NCBI RefSeq assembly: GCF_003367245.1 | Contig: NZ_QRGR01000020.1 | Span: 62,001 to 126,000 of the forward strand | DNA length: 64,000 nt | From: Pontibacter diazotrophicus | GTDB lineage: Bacteria; Bacteroidota; Bacteroidia; Cytophagales; Hymenobacteraceae | Direction: 5' to 3' | Shown: positions 1 through 8,895 of the stretch, in pieces | Layout: each line of letters opens with the position of its first letter | Position numbering within the stretch: the stretch's first letter is position 1 | Program-made: the position numbers and the translations under genes | The notes under the pieces: generated by a model | Databases searched by the model: none | The model's input: the letters and a program-made list of their open reading frames with translations, nothing else | Told to the model about the DNA's origin: nothing

Positions 1-1188
1 GATATAGTCAACTAGCGAATCGAATGCCTGCGTGCTCTTCTCTTTAGTGTCGCGGCGGGCGACTTCGGCCGTGCCGTTCTCCAGGTCACGGGCGCCGATG
101 GCTAAACGCACCGGCACACCCTTCAGCTCCCACTCAGCAAATTTAAAGCCAGGGCGCTCGGTGTCGCGGTCGTCGAACTTCACGCTGATGCCTTTGCTCT
201 CCAGTTCTTTTTTCAGGGCAATTACCTTTTCGCTGATTTGAGCCAGTTGCTCTTCGCCTTTGTAAATCGGCACAATCACCACCTGGATAGGCGCCAGCTT
301 CGGAGGCAGTACCAAGCCTTCATCGTCGGAGTGGGCCATTACGAGCGCACCCATCAGGCGGGTGCTCACGCCCCAGGATGTACCCCACACATGCTCCAAG
401 CCTCCTTCTTTTGTGGCAAACTTCACGTCAAACGCCTGGGCGAAGTTCTGCCCCAGGAAATGCGATGTGCCCGCCTGCAATGCTTTGCCATCCTGCATCA
501 ACCCTTCGATGCAGTAGGTGTCGAGGGCACCGGCGAAACGTTCGCTTGGTGTTTTCACGCCTCTTACTACTGGCAGGGCTATGTATTGCTCTGCAAAAGT
601 GGCGTACACCTCCATCATCTGCTTTGTCTCGGCAATGGCTTCTTCGGCAGTGGCGTGCGCCGTGTGGCCTTCCTGCCACAGGAATTCGGCTGTGCGCAGG
701 AACAGGCGCGTACGCATTTCCCAGCGCACCACGTTCGCCCACTGATTAATCAGCAGGGGCAGGTCGCGGTAACTCTGGATCCAGTTTTTATAGGTGCTCC
801 AGATAATCGCCTCAGAGGTAGGACGCACGATAAGCTCTTCCTCCAGTTTCGCATTCGGATCAACACGCAGTTTGCCGGGGTTGTCGGGGTCGGTTTGCAG
901 ACGGTAATGGGTAACTACGGCGCATTCTTTCGCAAAGCCCTCTGCATTTTGCTCCTCGGCTTCAAACAGGCTCTTGGGTACAAATAGCGGGAAGTAAGCG
1001 TTCTGGTGTCCTGTTGCTTTAAACATATCATCCAGTACGCGCTGCATTTTCTCCCAGATAGCGAAACCGTATGGTTTGATGACCATACAGCCGCGAACGG
1101 CAGAATTTTCAGCCAGGCCAGCTTTTTTTACCAGTTCATTATACCACAAGGAGTAATCTTCGCTTCTTTTAGGTAACCCTTTACTCAT
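1..1188 (-). CDS. proS: Prolyl-tRNA synthetase (C-terminal end outside window)
   Basis: Class II aminoacyl-tRNA synthetase that charges tRNA-Pro with proline in the cytosol. The reading frame is open from the ATG at 1188 to the window edge, giving 396 residues. The N-terminus (MSKGLPKRSEDYSLWYNELV) is typical of the archaeal/eukaryotic-type ProRS found in Bacteroidota. The TSE proline-binding loop (VRPTSEA, about residues 121-127) and motif 2 (RWEMRTR...FLRTAEFLWQEGHTAH, about 155-178) are visible. An anticodon-binding domain starts near residue 285 and is cut by the edge, so roughly the last 95-100 residues are missing. The upstream 198-base gap to the next, divergent gene is AT-rich. Confidence 0.96.
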   Translation of the reverse strand, partial: MSKGLPKRSEDYSLWYNELVKKAGLAENSAVRGCMVIKPYGFAIWEKMQRVLDDMFKATGHQNAYFPLFVPKSLFEAEEQNAEGFAKECAVVTHYRLQTDPDNPGKLRVDPNAKLEEELIVRPTSEAIIWSTYKNWIQSYRDLPLLINQWANVVRWEMRTRLFLRTAEFLWQEGHTAHATAEEAIAETKQMMEVYATFAEQYIALPVVRGVKTPSERFAGALDTYCIEGLMQDGKALQAGTSHFLGQNFAQAFDVKFATKEGGLEHVWGTSWGVSTRLMGALVMAHSDDEGLVLPPKLAPIQVVIVPIYKGEEQLAQISEKVIALKKELESKGISVKFDDRDTERPGFKFAEWELKGVPVRLAIGARDLENGTAEVARRDTKEKSTQAFDSLVDYI

Positions 1189-1336
1189 CTTTTAAACTAA
1201 TTTTATTATATATAGCTTCTTTTTAAGGCTTTTGGAACAGATTTTGCTACTTTATAGACAAAAGCCACATATCATTCTGGCTTAAAATTACGTTAATATA
1301 TTATACTATAGATAAGGTTTTGCACCATTGTGTGTT

Positions 1337-1344
1337 TATCTTTG
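1337..1344 (+). promoter_or_regulatory. Bacteroidota -7 promoter box TATCTTTG
   Basis: Exact match to the TAnnTTTG -7 consensus of Bacteroidota housekeeping promoters, about 43 bases before the ATG at 1387. A clear TTG at the proper -33 spacing is not obvious. It likely drives the lipoprotein/porin pair. Confidence 0.45.
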
Positions 1345-1386
1345 ATATAGCTTGAAAATAGACACATTCTCTTACAGCAGCAGGCC

Positions 1387-2589
1387 ATGAAAAAATATAA
1401 ATTACTTACGATAGCCCCCATGCTCACACTATTGGCAGCAGGATGCAGCACTCCTATTGCCATGCAATCTACAGAGTATGATGATATGTATTATAGTTCA
1501 TCAGACAAAACTCAGTATGTGGAGCCAGAGGCGACAACATCTCAAAGATATGATGAACTGACCGTAGACGAGGCATTTGCCGAAGGCGAGGTGCTAAATC
1601 CTGAATATTCAGGTAGCACCGCCAGAACGGATGACTATGCCGGTGATGAGTACTACGACGGACGGGAATATGATGCCCGTAATAACTGGTACCAGCCAAG
1701 CTACTCTTTTGTAGACCCTTACTGGGGCGCAGCGTATGCTCCGCGCATGTCCAGTATTGCCTTCTATGATCCGTTCTACGATCCTTTTTTCGGAGACCCT
1801 TTTTATTATAACTCATTCCGACGCAGCCCTTACTGGGGAGGCGGCTTTAACCGCGGCCTGAATGTTAGCATCGGTTATGGCATGGGCATGGGTATGCCGA
1901 TGGCCTGGGGTGGTGGTTTTTACAACCAGCCCATGATGGGCATGGGCATGGGCATGGGCGGCTGGTGGCCTAACAGCTACGGATACGGTCATTACAATGG
2001 CTTCCGAAATGGTTTTAACAACGGATTTTATGGAGGACACCCTTACGGTGGTGTTTTCTATGACCGCCCTGTTGTAATCGGAAACCCTGTAAGAATGCAG
2101 AATAGCCCAAGAAACTCCCGCAGCGCGGTGGTAACAGATAACCCGGCTTTGCGCAGACCTGCAAGAGGTGGCGTGAACCAGGGAGAGAGCGTCGGCAGAC
2201 AAACAGTAGGCTCAGAGAGTGTTGGTCGTCCTGCCCGCAGAGGCGAGACAGTAACTTCTCCTACAAGAACAGAAGGCAACGTAAGATCCGCTGAAGGAGA
2301 AAAAAGAGCCCTGCCAAATCGCCCAAGCCGTACCAGACGCACACCTGCCATCAATAACCAGCAGGAGCAACGTCGTGCTACGCCGACAAGAACCCGTACG
2401 CAGGAATCCAGACCACAACAGCGACAGCAGCAACGTGTGCGCCCTACTGAAAGCCGCCCAACCCGTACGTATGAGAGTCGTCCGACCCGTACTTACGAGA
2501 GCCCGGTACGCAGTTCTCCAACACCACGTAGCAGCGGTTCCTCTGGTAGCAGCGGTGGAGGTGGTCGTCCACCAAGAGGGGGAAATTAA
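1387..2589 (+). CDS. Met/Gly-rich lipoprotein, function unknown
   Basis: 400 residues. A lysine-start signal peptide ends in a lipobox (LLAAGC, Cys20), so this is a predicted SPII lipoprotein of the envelope. Three compositional zones follow: an acidic, Tyr-rich zone (about 30-110); an aromatic/Gly/Asn zone with repeated Met-Gly pairs (about 150-215); and a basic tail (about 240-400) rich in Arg, Pro, Ser and Thr, with the tandem unit SRPTRTYE and a Gly-rich end. No catalytic domain is recognisable; low-complexity proteins of this sort are often surface or envelope structural proteins. The next gene begins 29 bases after its stop, so the two are probably cotranscribed. I cannot assign a function. 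Confidence 0.85.
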   Translation: MKKYKLLTIAPMLTLLAAGCSTPIAMQSTEYDDMYYSSSDKTQYVEPEATTSQRYDELTVDEAFAEGEVLNPEYSGSTARTDDYAGDEYYDGREYDARNNWYQPSYSFVDPYWGAAYAPRMSSIAFYDPFYDPFFGDPFYYNSFRRSPYWGGGFNRGLNVSIGYGMGMGMPMAWGGGFYNQPMMGMGMGMGGWWPNSYGYGHYNGFRNGFNNGFYGGHPYGGVFYDRPVVIGNPVRMQNSPRNSRSAVVTDNPALRRPARGGVNQGESVGRQTVGSESVGRPARRGETVTSPTRTEGNVRSAEGEKRALPNRPSRTRRTPAINNQQEQRRATPTRTRTQESRPQQRQQQRVRPTESRPTRTYESRPTRTYESPVRSSPTPRSSGSSGSSGGGGRPPRGGN

Positions 2590-2618
2590 TCTATCAGTAA
2601 AGCAAAAACCAAGATAAC

Positions 2619-4181
2619 ATGAAGAAGATAGTTTTGGCCAGTCTGGCGCTTGCGCTAGGCTGGAGCGGAACTGCTTTTGCTCAAACCGAGGTGGATGCCC
2701 TGCGCTACACTCAACTGGGCGTAACAGGCTCTGCACGTATACAAGGTTTAGGAGGTGCACAAACCGCATTAGGTGCTGATATTTCCAGCCTTTCATCAAA
2801 CCCTGCCGGTCTGGGTATGTTCCGCCGGTCAGAGTTCAGTTTTACACCGGCATTACAGTTTAATACAACAGATACCAATATAAACGGGGCGCGGCAGTCA
2901 GATGAGCGCAACCTGCTCACCATTCCGCAGGCAGGTATAGTGCTTTCTAACCGCAAAGGCGATGAGGACCTCAGCGACTGGCGTGGCCTTAACTTTGGTA
3001 TAGGTCTTACCAGGCTTAACAACTTTAACCAGCGCATTAGCTACAACAACACCGCTTCCCCGCCCAATACAATTGTAGATTACTTCGCGGATCAGGCAAA
3101 TAACAGAACCTTAATGGGTGGCGAGACGCTTGAACAAAGTTTAGATGCTGAGTTTGGGCGGGAAGTCACCATAGAAGGTTTAGCCTTCAGTACTTACCTG
3201 ATTGATATTCTGGAGGATGATATGGGGCAGTATGCTGCTCCGCTGTATAGCCTGGGTGATATAGCCCAAAGTGAAACGATTGAGCGCAGAGGCTCTCAAA
3301 ACCAGATTGACATAGGTGTGGGTACCAGTTATCGGGACAGGATATATGTAGGGGCATCTGTTGGAATTATAACAACAAATCTGACGCAGGAAAGCACTTT
3401 TCTTGAATCAGGTTACTATATAGCCAGCTTTGACGAAGACGGCGAACCAGCTGTAGATGGTAATTATAGTCTGGAGTTGTTTGATCAGTTTACTACACGC
3501 GGAGCAGGCGTAAACCTGAAAGTCGGAGTTATCGCCAGGCCAATCGATGCGTTACGTATCGGAGTGTCTGTGCAGACGCCAACAGCATATACGCTTACAG
3601 ATACTTACAGGCGCTCACTATATACCACCTCAGTCAACCCGAACACAGGCGCATCGGAAAATTACGATGCCTCTGAGCTGCCAGGAGATTTTTCCTATAG
3701 CCTTACCACTCCCTTCAGAGCGTCCGGTGGCGTAGGTGTTTTCCTGGGTAAGTATGGCTTTATAAGCGGCGATATAGAATATGTGAACTACGCCGGCACC
3801 CGTTTTTCAGCAGATGAAAGCTTTGGGAATGGCTCAGGCAATTTCTATTCTAACCTGAACAACAGCATCTCCAACATGTACCAGTCAGCTATGAGCTACA
3901 GAATAGGGGCAGAAGGCCGTTATGAGGCATTCAGGGTGCGTGCAGGATATGCGCACACAGGAGACCCGTATGCTAGCTCAGACTTAAATGGTGCGGTTAA
4001 CTCTGTCTCAGTAGGAGCAGGCGTACGCTTGCTGAATTATTATGCCGACCTGGCCTATGTAAGAAGCACGAGCGACACCCGTTACTCGCCATACCAGTTC
4101 AGTTCCGGCGGCGGTGAGCCTGTGGTAGACATTAGCAACACGCAAAACTCTGTGCTGCTAACTGTAGGGTATAACTTCTAG
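2619..4181 (+). CDS. OmpP1/FadL-family outer-membrane transport protein
   Basis: 520 residues with a Sec signal peptide (cleavage after ...GTAFAQ, about residue 21). The mature start has the FadL/OmpP1 pattern: a hydrophobic-hapten plug segment (GSARIQGLGGAQTALGAD, with SSNPAGLG following) and then alternating beta-strands to a C-terminal aromatic residue (LLTVGYNF), as expected for an outer-membrane barrel. The family carries hydrophobic compounds such as fatty acids or aromatics across the outer membrane; the substrate here is unknown. It follows the lipoprotein gene by 29 bases and is closed by a hairpin terminator. Confidence 0.85.
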   Translation: MKKIVLASLALALGWSGTAFAQTEVDALRYTQLGVTGSARIQGLGGAQTALGADISSLSSNPAGLGMFRRSEFSFTPALQFNTTDTNINGARQSDERNLLTIPQAGIVLSNRKGDEDLSDWRGLNFGIGLTRLNNFNQRISYNNTASPPNTIVDYFADQANNRTLMGGETLEQSLDAEFGREVTIEGLAFSTYLIDILEDDMGQYAAPLYSLGDIAQSETIERRGSQNQIDIGVGTSYRDRIYVGASVGIITTNLTQESTFLESGYYIASFDEDGEPAVDGNYSLELFDQFTTRGAGVNLKVGVIARPIDALRIGVSVQTPTAYTLTDTYRRSLYTTSVNPNTGASENYDASELPGDFSYSLTTPFRASGGVGVFLGKYGFISGDIEYVNYAGTRFSADESFGNGSGNFYSNLNNSISNMYQSAMSYRIGAEGRYEAFRVRAGYAHTGDPYASSDLNGAVNSVSVGAGVRLLNYYADLAYVRSTSDTRYSPYQFSSGGGEPVVDISNTQNSVLLTVGYNF

Positions 4182-4204
4182 GCATAACGCAAAACAATTT
4201 TGAA

Positions 4205-4240
4205 ACAGGCAACTCTGCTAAAGAGCTGCCTGTTTTTTTG
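4205..4240 (+). terminator. Rho-independent terminator after the porin gene
   Basis: Inverted repeat ACAGGCA...TGCCTGT, with an inner CTCT/AGAG pairing, followed directly by a run of T. Confidence 0.8.
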
Positions 4241-4359
4241 TGTTTATGGCTGGTTTTGTACCCACTGCAAGAGGTATAGGTATGGTTTTGGCTATGATGT
4301 ATGGTGAAACAATATTATTCCTATAATTTAGAGGAAGGAAAAAAACATAAATAAAACGC

Positions 4360-6597
4360 ATGCAAATCAAACTAAAGACAAACCTTTTAGCTGCTGTGCT
4401 TCTCTGCTTCGCCTTTGTGGCGCAGGCGCAGCAGAAGAAGGATATTACGCTGGAGGATATTTACCGTGACGGTACTTTCCGGGCACAGTCGGTGTATGGA
4501 GTAAACTGGATGAAAGACGGCCAGTTTTACAGCTCCCAGGTGCCTGACGAGCAGAATAAGGTGTACGACATTGTGAAGTATAATGTCACCACCGGGCAGC
4601 CTGTCAGCACCATCATTGAAGGCGAGAACCTTATACCAGCAGGCGGCAGTACTCCTATCCAGTTCGACGACTATACCTTCAGCTCAGATGAACAGAAGGT
4701 ACTGTTTGCAACAGAGAGTGAGCAGATTTACCGCCGCTCTTCCAAAGCTGACTTTTACATTTATGATATACCCACCAAGAAGCTGACGAAGCTCAGCGAT
4801 GGTGGCAAGCAGCTGTATGCTTCTTTTTCTCCGGATGCGAACCGTGTGGCCTTTGCCCGCGAAAACAACATGTTTGTAGTAGACCTGAGCAACATGCAGG
4901 AAACGCAGATTACCGCTGATGGTAAGTTCAACTCCATCATCAACGGATATGCGGATTGGGTGTACGAGGAGGAGTTTTCTTTTGCGAAAGGTTTCGCCTG
5001 GTCACCGGACGGTAAGAAGATTGCCTTCTATACCTTTGATGAGGCCAACGTGCCGGAGTTTAACATGCAGATGTGGGGCGACCTTTACCCGCAGGATTAC
5101 AAGTTTAAGTACCCCAAGGCCGGTGAGGCTAACTCAGCGGTAAAAGTATCGGTGTATGATGTAGCCAGCGGCAAAACGGTGAAGATGGATACTGGCAACG
5201 AGGCAGATATCTACATCCCGCGCATCAAGTGGACGAACAACCCAAACCTGCTGTCTATCCAAAAGATGAACCGCCTGCAGAACACCCTGGAGATTTTGCA
5301 TGCCAATGCCACTACCGGTAAAGCGGATGTGGTGCTGAAAGAAACAGACAAGGCTTACATCGATATAACCGATGACCTGACCTACCTGAACGACGGCAAG
5401 AACTTCATTCACTCTTCTGAGAAAGACGGCTACAACCACCTGTACCTGTACAATATGAACGGAAAGCTGGTGCGCCAGATTACGAACGGTAACTGGGAGG
5501 TAAGCAGCTATGTGGGCTACGACGAGAAGAACGACCGCCTGTACTACATGTCTACAGAAGTATCGCCGCTGGACCGCCACCTGTACAGCATCAGCAGCAA
5601 AGGCAAGAGTAAAAAGCGCCTGACTGACGAAGCCGGTACACACCGCGTGAATATGAGCAACGACTTCAAGTATTACTTGGATTACCATTCTGCTGCCAAT
5701 GTGCCACCAACAGTCAACCTGCACACTGCCAAAGACGGTAAACTAATCAAAGTGCTGGAGGATAACCAGAAGCTGAAGAACACGCTGGCCCAGTATGATA
5801 TTGCAGAGCAGGAGTTCTTTACTATGAACACAACAGATGGCACGCAACTGAACGGCTGGATGATTAAGCCAAGCGATTTTGACCCGAACAAGAGGTACCC
5901 GGTGCTGATGTTTGTGTACGGTGGCCCGGGTTCCCAAACGGTAACCAACAGCTGGGGCGGCAACAATTACCTGTGGTACCAAGTGCTGGCTGACAAAGGC
6001 GTGATGGTAGTGAGTGTGGACAACCGTGGTACAGGTGCCCGTGGTGCTGAGTTTAAGAAAGTGACGTATGCCAATTTGGGCAAGTATGAAATAGAAGACC
6101 AGATTGAAGCGGCTAAATGGCTGGGCAACCAGCCTTACGTGGACAAAGACCGCATCGGTATCTGGGGCCATAGCTTCGGTGGTTACATGACGCTGCTGGG
6201 CCTTACGAAAGGTGATGGTATCTTCCGTGCCGGTATCTCCGTGGCTCCGGTTACCAACTGGCGCTTCTACGACAGCATTTATACAGAGCGTTACCTGAAA
6301 ACACCACAGGAGAATGCTGCCGGCTACGACCAGAATTCACCGCTTTCGTTTGCTGACCAACTGCAGGGCGACCTTTTGCTGATTCACGGTACCGGCGACG
6401 ATAACGTGCACTTCCAGAACGCGGTGGCGATGCAGGATGCCCTGATTGATGCAGACAAGCAGTTTGAGAGTTTCTACTACCCGAACCGTAACCATGGCAT
6501 CTACGGCGGCAACACCTACATGCACCGCTTTAAAATGATGACAGATTTTCTGGAGCGTAAGTTGATAAACCCGGATGCTAAAAATAACCAGCTGTAA
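4360..6597 (+). CDS. Dipeptidyl peptidase IV, S9B family
   Basis: 745 residues; secreted serine exopeptidase that removes Xaa-Pro dipeptides from peptide N-termini. A signal peptide (about 1-23, ending VAQA) is followed by a DPPIV_N beta-propeller (about 100-470) with the Glu-Glu substrate-binding pair in WVYEEEFSF, then the alpha/beta-hydrolase domain. Catalytic residues are visible: Ser605 in GHSFGG, Asp680/681 in GTGDDNVHF, and His712 in RNHGIYGG. The nucleophile elbow reads GHSFGG rather than the more usual GWSYGG, but all functional residues remain. It is monocistronic, with a terminator right after the stop. Confidence 0.95.
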   Translation: MQIKLKTNLLAAVLLCFAFVAQAQQKKDITLEDIYRDGTFRAQSVYGVNWMKDGQFYSSQVPDEQNKVYDIVKYNVTTGQPVSTIIEGENLIPAGGSTPIQFDDYTFSSDEQKVLFATESEQIYRRSSKADFYIYDIPTKKLTKLSDGGKQLYASFSPDANRVAFARENNMFVVDLSNMQETQITADGKFNSIINGYADWVYEEEFSFAKGFAWSPDGKKIAFYTFDEANVPEFNMQMWGDLYPQDYKFKYPKAGEANSAVKVSVYDVASGKTVKMDTGNEADIYIPRIKWTNNPNLLSIQKMNRLQNTLEILHANATTGKADVVLKETDKAYIDITDDLTYLNDGKNFIHSSEKDGYNHLYLYNMNGKLVRQITNGNWEVSSYVGYDEKNDRLYYMSTEVSPLDRHLYSISSKGKSKKRLTDEAGTHRVNMSNDFKYYLDYHSAANVPPTVNLHTAKDGKLIKVLEDNQKLKNTLAQYDIAEQEFFTMNTTDGTQLNGWMIKPSDFDPNKRYPVLMFVYGGPGSQTVTNSWGGNNYLWYQVLADKGVMVVSVDNRGTGARGAEFKKVTYANLGKYEIEDQIEAAKWLGNQPYVDKDRIGIWGHSFGGYMTLLGLTKGDGIFRAGISVAPVTNWRFYDSIYTERYLKTPQENAAGYDQNSPLSFADQLQGDLLLIHGTGDDNVHFQNAVAMQDALIDADKQFESFYYPNRNHGIYGGNTYMHRFKMMTDFLERKLINPDAKNNQL

Positions 6598-6613
6598 TTG
6601 CTGTAAATTGATA

Positions 6614-6651
6614 AAAGAAAAAGCCCGCCAGAAATGACGGGCTTTTTCTTT
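6614..6651 (+). terminator. Rho-independent terminator after DPP-IV
   Basis: 14-base stem AAAGAAAAAGCCCG / CGGGCTTTTTCTTT with a short loop and flanking T-run. Confidence 0.85.
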
Positions 6652-6882
6652 TTTATAAGGCAATGTCATGCAAGTTTCTGAGCGCGCTCTATAAATGGAG
6701 ATGGCTGCTGCATGTGATGAAGCAGCGGGTGCATAACCTGGTGCCAGATAGGAAGTAGCCCTGTACTATCAGCCGTTTTGCCGTATTTCCTCAGGTTCTG
6801 TAGGGCTAGGTATCCACAGCTTAAGGTATACCCTTTTTATTGCCTGACGTTCTAGGGTTTAAGGAAGAAAAACAGATACAGG

Positions 6883-7095
6883 ATGCAACAGCAACTTCAG
6901 ATGACATGGGTAGAGGCAGGCGTTACTGTGCTTGCGGCACTGGCTATATATGTAGTGCTTATTTTATTCAGCAGGCTGGTTGGCCCTCGGAGCTTTGCCC
7001 GCTTAACCGCATTCGACTTTGCCGTGACAGTGGCGCTTGGTGCCGTGGTAGGAGCATCCTCCCAAAGACACTCTCCACGCGCAGCCTCCGCTTAA
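6883..7095 (+). pseudogene. Frameshifted, truncated DUF421 (YetF-type) membrane protein remnant
   Basis: The 70-residue frame has two N-terminal membrane segments and the hallmark of DUF421 proteins, TAFDFAVTVALGAVVGAS, near residues 42-59. The family is normally much longer, with a cytoplasmic domain after the third helix. After VVGAS this frame loses similarity, while the overlapping +2-shifted frame (open to 7169) continues as SILPKTLS, which resembles the normal family sequence at this point. A frameshift near 7045-7055 is therefore likely. Little coding similarity follows before the convergent aldehyde dehydrogenase, whose stop codon is at 7125. The gene looks dead. Confidence 0.6.
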
Positions 7096-7124
7096 TAAGT
7101 AAAGGATGTGCCGAGGCATTTGCA

Positions 7125-8570
7125 TTACAGCTTCACACACACATTCTGCGGCTCAGTAAAAAAACGTAGCGCCTCAAACCCACCCTCGCGGCCAACTCCG
7201 GAATTTTTCATGCCTCCGAAAGGCGTGCGGAGGTCGCGGAGGAGCCAGGTGTTAATCCAGATAATGCCACTGTGCACCTGGTGCGCCACATGGTGGGCGC
7301 GGGGGAGGTTTTGCGTCCAGATGGTGGCGGAGAGGCCGTAGTCGGTGCAGTTGGCATATTGTATGACTTCTTCCTCGGTGTCGAAAGGGGTGAGCGTGAC
7401 GACAGGGCCGAAAATTTCTTCGGTGTTGGTGCGGCAGTTGTAGGGCAAACCTTCAATTACGGTAGGGGCAATGAACCAGCCTTTGGCGCAACGGCCTTCT
7501 ACCTGCACCTGCTGGCCGCCCGTTAGAATAGTGCCACCTTCCTCTTTGGCCAGCGCTATATAAGACAGGACCTTCTGCATGTGCTGCTCCGATACCACAG
7601 CCCCTTGCTTTGTGCTATCCTCCAGCGGGTCGCCTACTGACATGGCTTTTACCTTCTCTACAAAAGCATCCCTGAATTTGTCGTACAAGGGGCGCTCTAT
7701 AAAAATACGGGAGCCACAGAGGCAAATCTGTCCCTGGTTCGCAAACGACGAGTGGATAGAAGTATGTAGGGCATTATTAAAGTCGCAGTCTGCAAAGATG
7801 ATGTTCGGGTTTTTGCCGCCCAACTCCAGCGACAGCTTCTTGAACATAGGCGCTACCGTAGCCGCAATGGAACGCCCGGTGGCGGTGCCGCCGGTAAAAG
7901 AGATAACCGGTACTTTCGGGTGCGCAACCATGGCCGCGCCCACTTTATGCCCGTAGCCATGCACAATGTTCAGCACTCCCGCCGGCAACCCCGCCTCCTG
8001 GCATAACTCCGATAGCAGGTAAGCTGTCATAGGGGTTACCTCCGAAGGCTTGGCCACCACACAATTACCGGCCGCCAGCGCAGGGGCTATTTTCCAGGTG
8101 AACAGGTACAGCGGCAGGTTCCAGGGCGAGATGCAGCCAGCCACGCCATGCGGGTGCCGGATAGTATAATTAATGGCCTCCGTTCCTTCCATATAATGCG
8201 CCTCAGAGGCAAAATGCTGTATAGCCGTACCGTAGAAGCGCATGTTGCTGCTGGCACGTGGTATATCCACCGTCTTCGCCAGTTTCAGCGGCTTACCATT
8301 GTCCACCGATTCAGCTTCGGCCAAACGGTCATGGTGCTGGTCAATCAGGTCCGCGATCCGCATCAGCATCTGTCCCCGCTTTTCAGCAGGCGTTTTAGCC
8401 CACTCCGGAAAAGCTGCCTGCGCTGCCTGCACCGCCAGCTCCACATCCTGTTCATCAGAATCAGGAATAAGGGAGAATACCTCGCCAGTAGCTGGATTGT
8501 AGTTATCGATGTACTGTCCTGCCACCGGTGCCACCAGTTGGCCGTTGATGTAGTTTTTTAGCTGCTTCAC
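7125..8570 (-). CDS. 2-aminomuconate/2-hydroxymuconate-semialdehyde dehydrogenase (ALDH8A1-like)
   Basis: 481 residues, full-length NAD-dependent aldehyde dehydrogenase. Catalytic residues are in place: Asn151 (SPWNLP), Glu249 (LELGGKN) and Cys283 (NQGQICLCGSR). The stretch SFANQGQICLCGSRIF is characteristic of the subgroup that oxidises 2-aminomuconic or 2-hydroxymuconic semialdehyde. Within this region, with 3-HAO, ACMSD, kynureninase and KMO genes, the natural substrate is inferred to be 2-aminomuconate-6-semialdehyde, the product of ACMSD. The product would be 2-aminomuconate. It faces the DUF421 remnant and is followed upstream by a TIR-bounded repeat that separates it from the codirectional SDR gene. 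Confidence 0.9.
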   Translation of the reverse strand: MKQLKNYINGQLVAPVAGQYIDNYNPATGEVFSLIPDSDEQDVELAVQAAQAAFPEWAKTPAEKRGQMLMRIADLIDQHHDRLAEAESVDNGKPLKLAKTVDIPRASSNMRFYGTAIQHFASEAHYMEGTEAINYTIRHPHGVAGCISPWNLPLYLFTWKIAPALAAGNCVVAKPSEVTPMTAYLLSELCQEAGLPAGVLNIVHGYGHKVGAAMVAHPKVPVISFTGGTATGRSIAATVAPMFKKLSLELGGKNPNIIFADCDFNNALHTSIHSSFANQGQICLCGSRIFIERPLYDKFRDAFVEKVKAMSVGDPLEDSTKQGAVVSEQHMQKVLSYIALAKEEGGTILTGGQQVQVEGRCAKGWFIAPTVIEGLPYNCRTNTEEIFGPVVTLTPFDTEEEVIQYANCTDYGLSATIWTQNLPRAHHVAHQVHSGIIWINTWLLRDLRTPFGGMKNSGVGREGGFEALRFFTEPQNVCVKL

Positions 8571-8628
8571 TGCGGTTGTATGGTTATGAATTATCAGTTC
8601 TGAATTACGAATGGGAGCGTTATCAGTT

Positions 8629-8698
8629 CCGGGTCAAACCACCCCTGCCCCTCCTGGGGGTGCAGGGGCCCCCTTTAGAGTCCAAGGAGGGGAGCCTG
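8629..8698. repeat. Left unit of TIR repeat, copy A
   Basis: About 70 bases nearly identical to 13336-13406 (starts CCGGGTCAAACCACCCCT, ends near GGGGAG[C/T]CTG). The two copies differ by about five positions, including a one-base indel. Confidence 0.8.
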
Positions 8699-8829
8699 CT
8701 ATTCCGGCTCTACTTGAATTCTTCATAGTGAGCATGTTTGATAACTCTTATGCTCTTGTTGTAATGACACAGGCTTCGCAAGAAGTAATAAAAGCTCCCC
8801 TCCTTAGATAAGGAGGGGCAGGGGTGGTT
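8637..8829. repeat. Non-coding element bounded by a 19-bp perfect terminal inverted repeat
   Basis: AACCACCCCTGCCCCTCCT at 8637-8655 is the exact reverse complement of 8811-8829. Each end can also fold on itself (CTCCTGG... with CCAAGGAGGGGAG on the left; CTCCCCTCCTT with AAGGAGGGG on the right). There is no gene inside. The organisation resembles the small non-autonomous intergenic repeats common in Bacteroidota. It lies between the ALDH and SDR genes. Confidence 0.75.
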
Positions 8830-8860
8830 GGATTACCTTTGCGAAAGCAATACCAGAGCT

Positions 8861-8884
8861 CCCTCTCCTGTTATTAGGAGAGGG
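8861..8884. repeat. Hairpin CCCTCTCCT-GTTATT-AGGAGAGGG next to the SDR stop codon
   Basis: Nine-base perfect stem with a six-base loop, 12 bases beyond the SDR stop. It has no T-run on either side, so it may be a further repeat unit, or a processing or transcript-end hairpin. Confidence 0.55.
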
Positions 8885-8895
8885 CCGGGGTGAGG

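Noticed and set aside
238..987. 249-codon plus-strand frame
   Set aside because: It is the antisense shadow of proS, whose motifs are clear on the minus strand.
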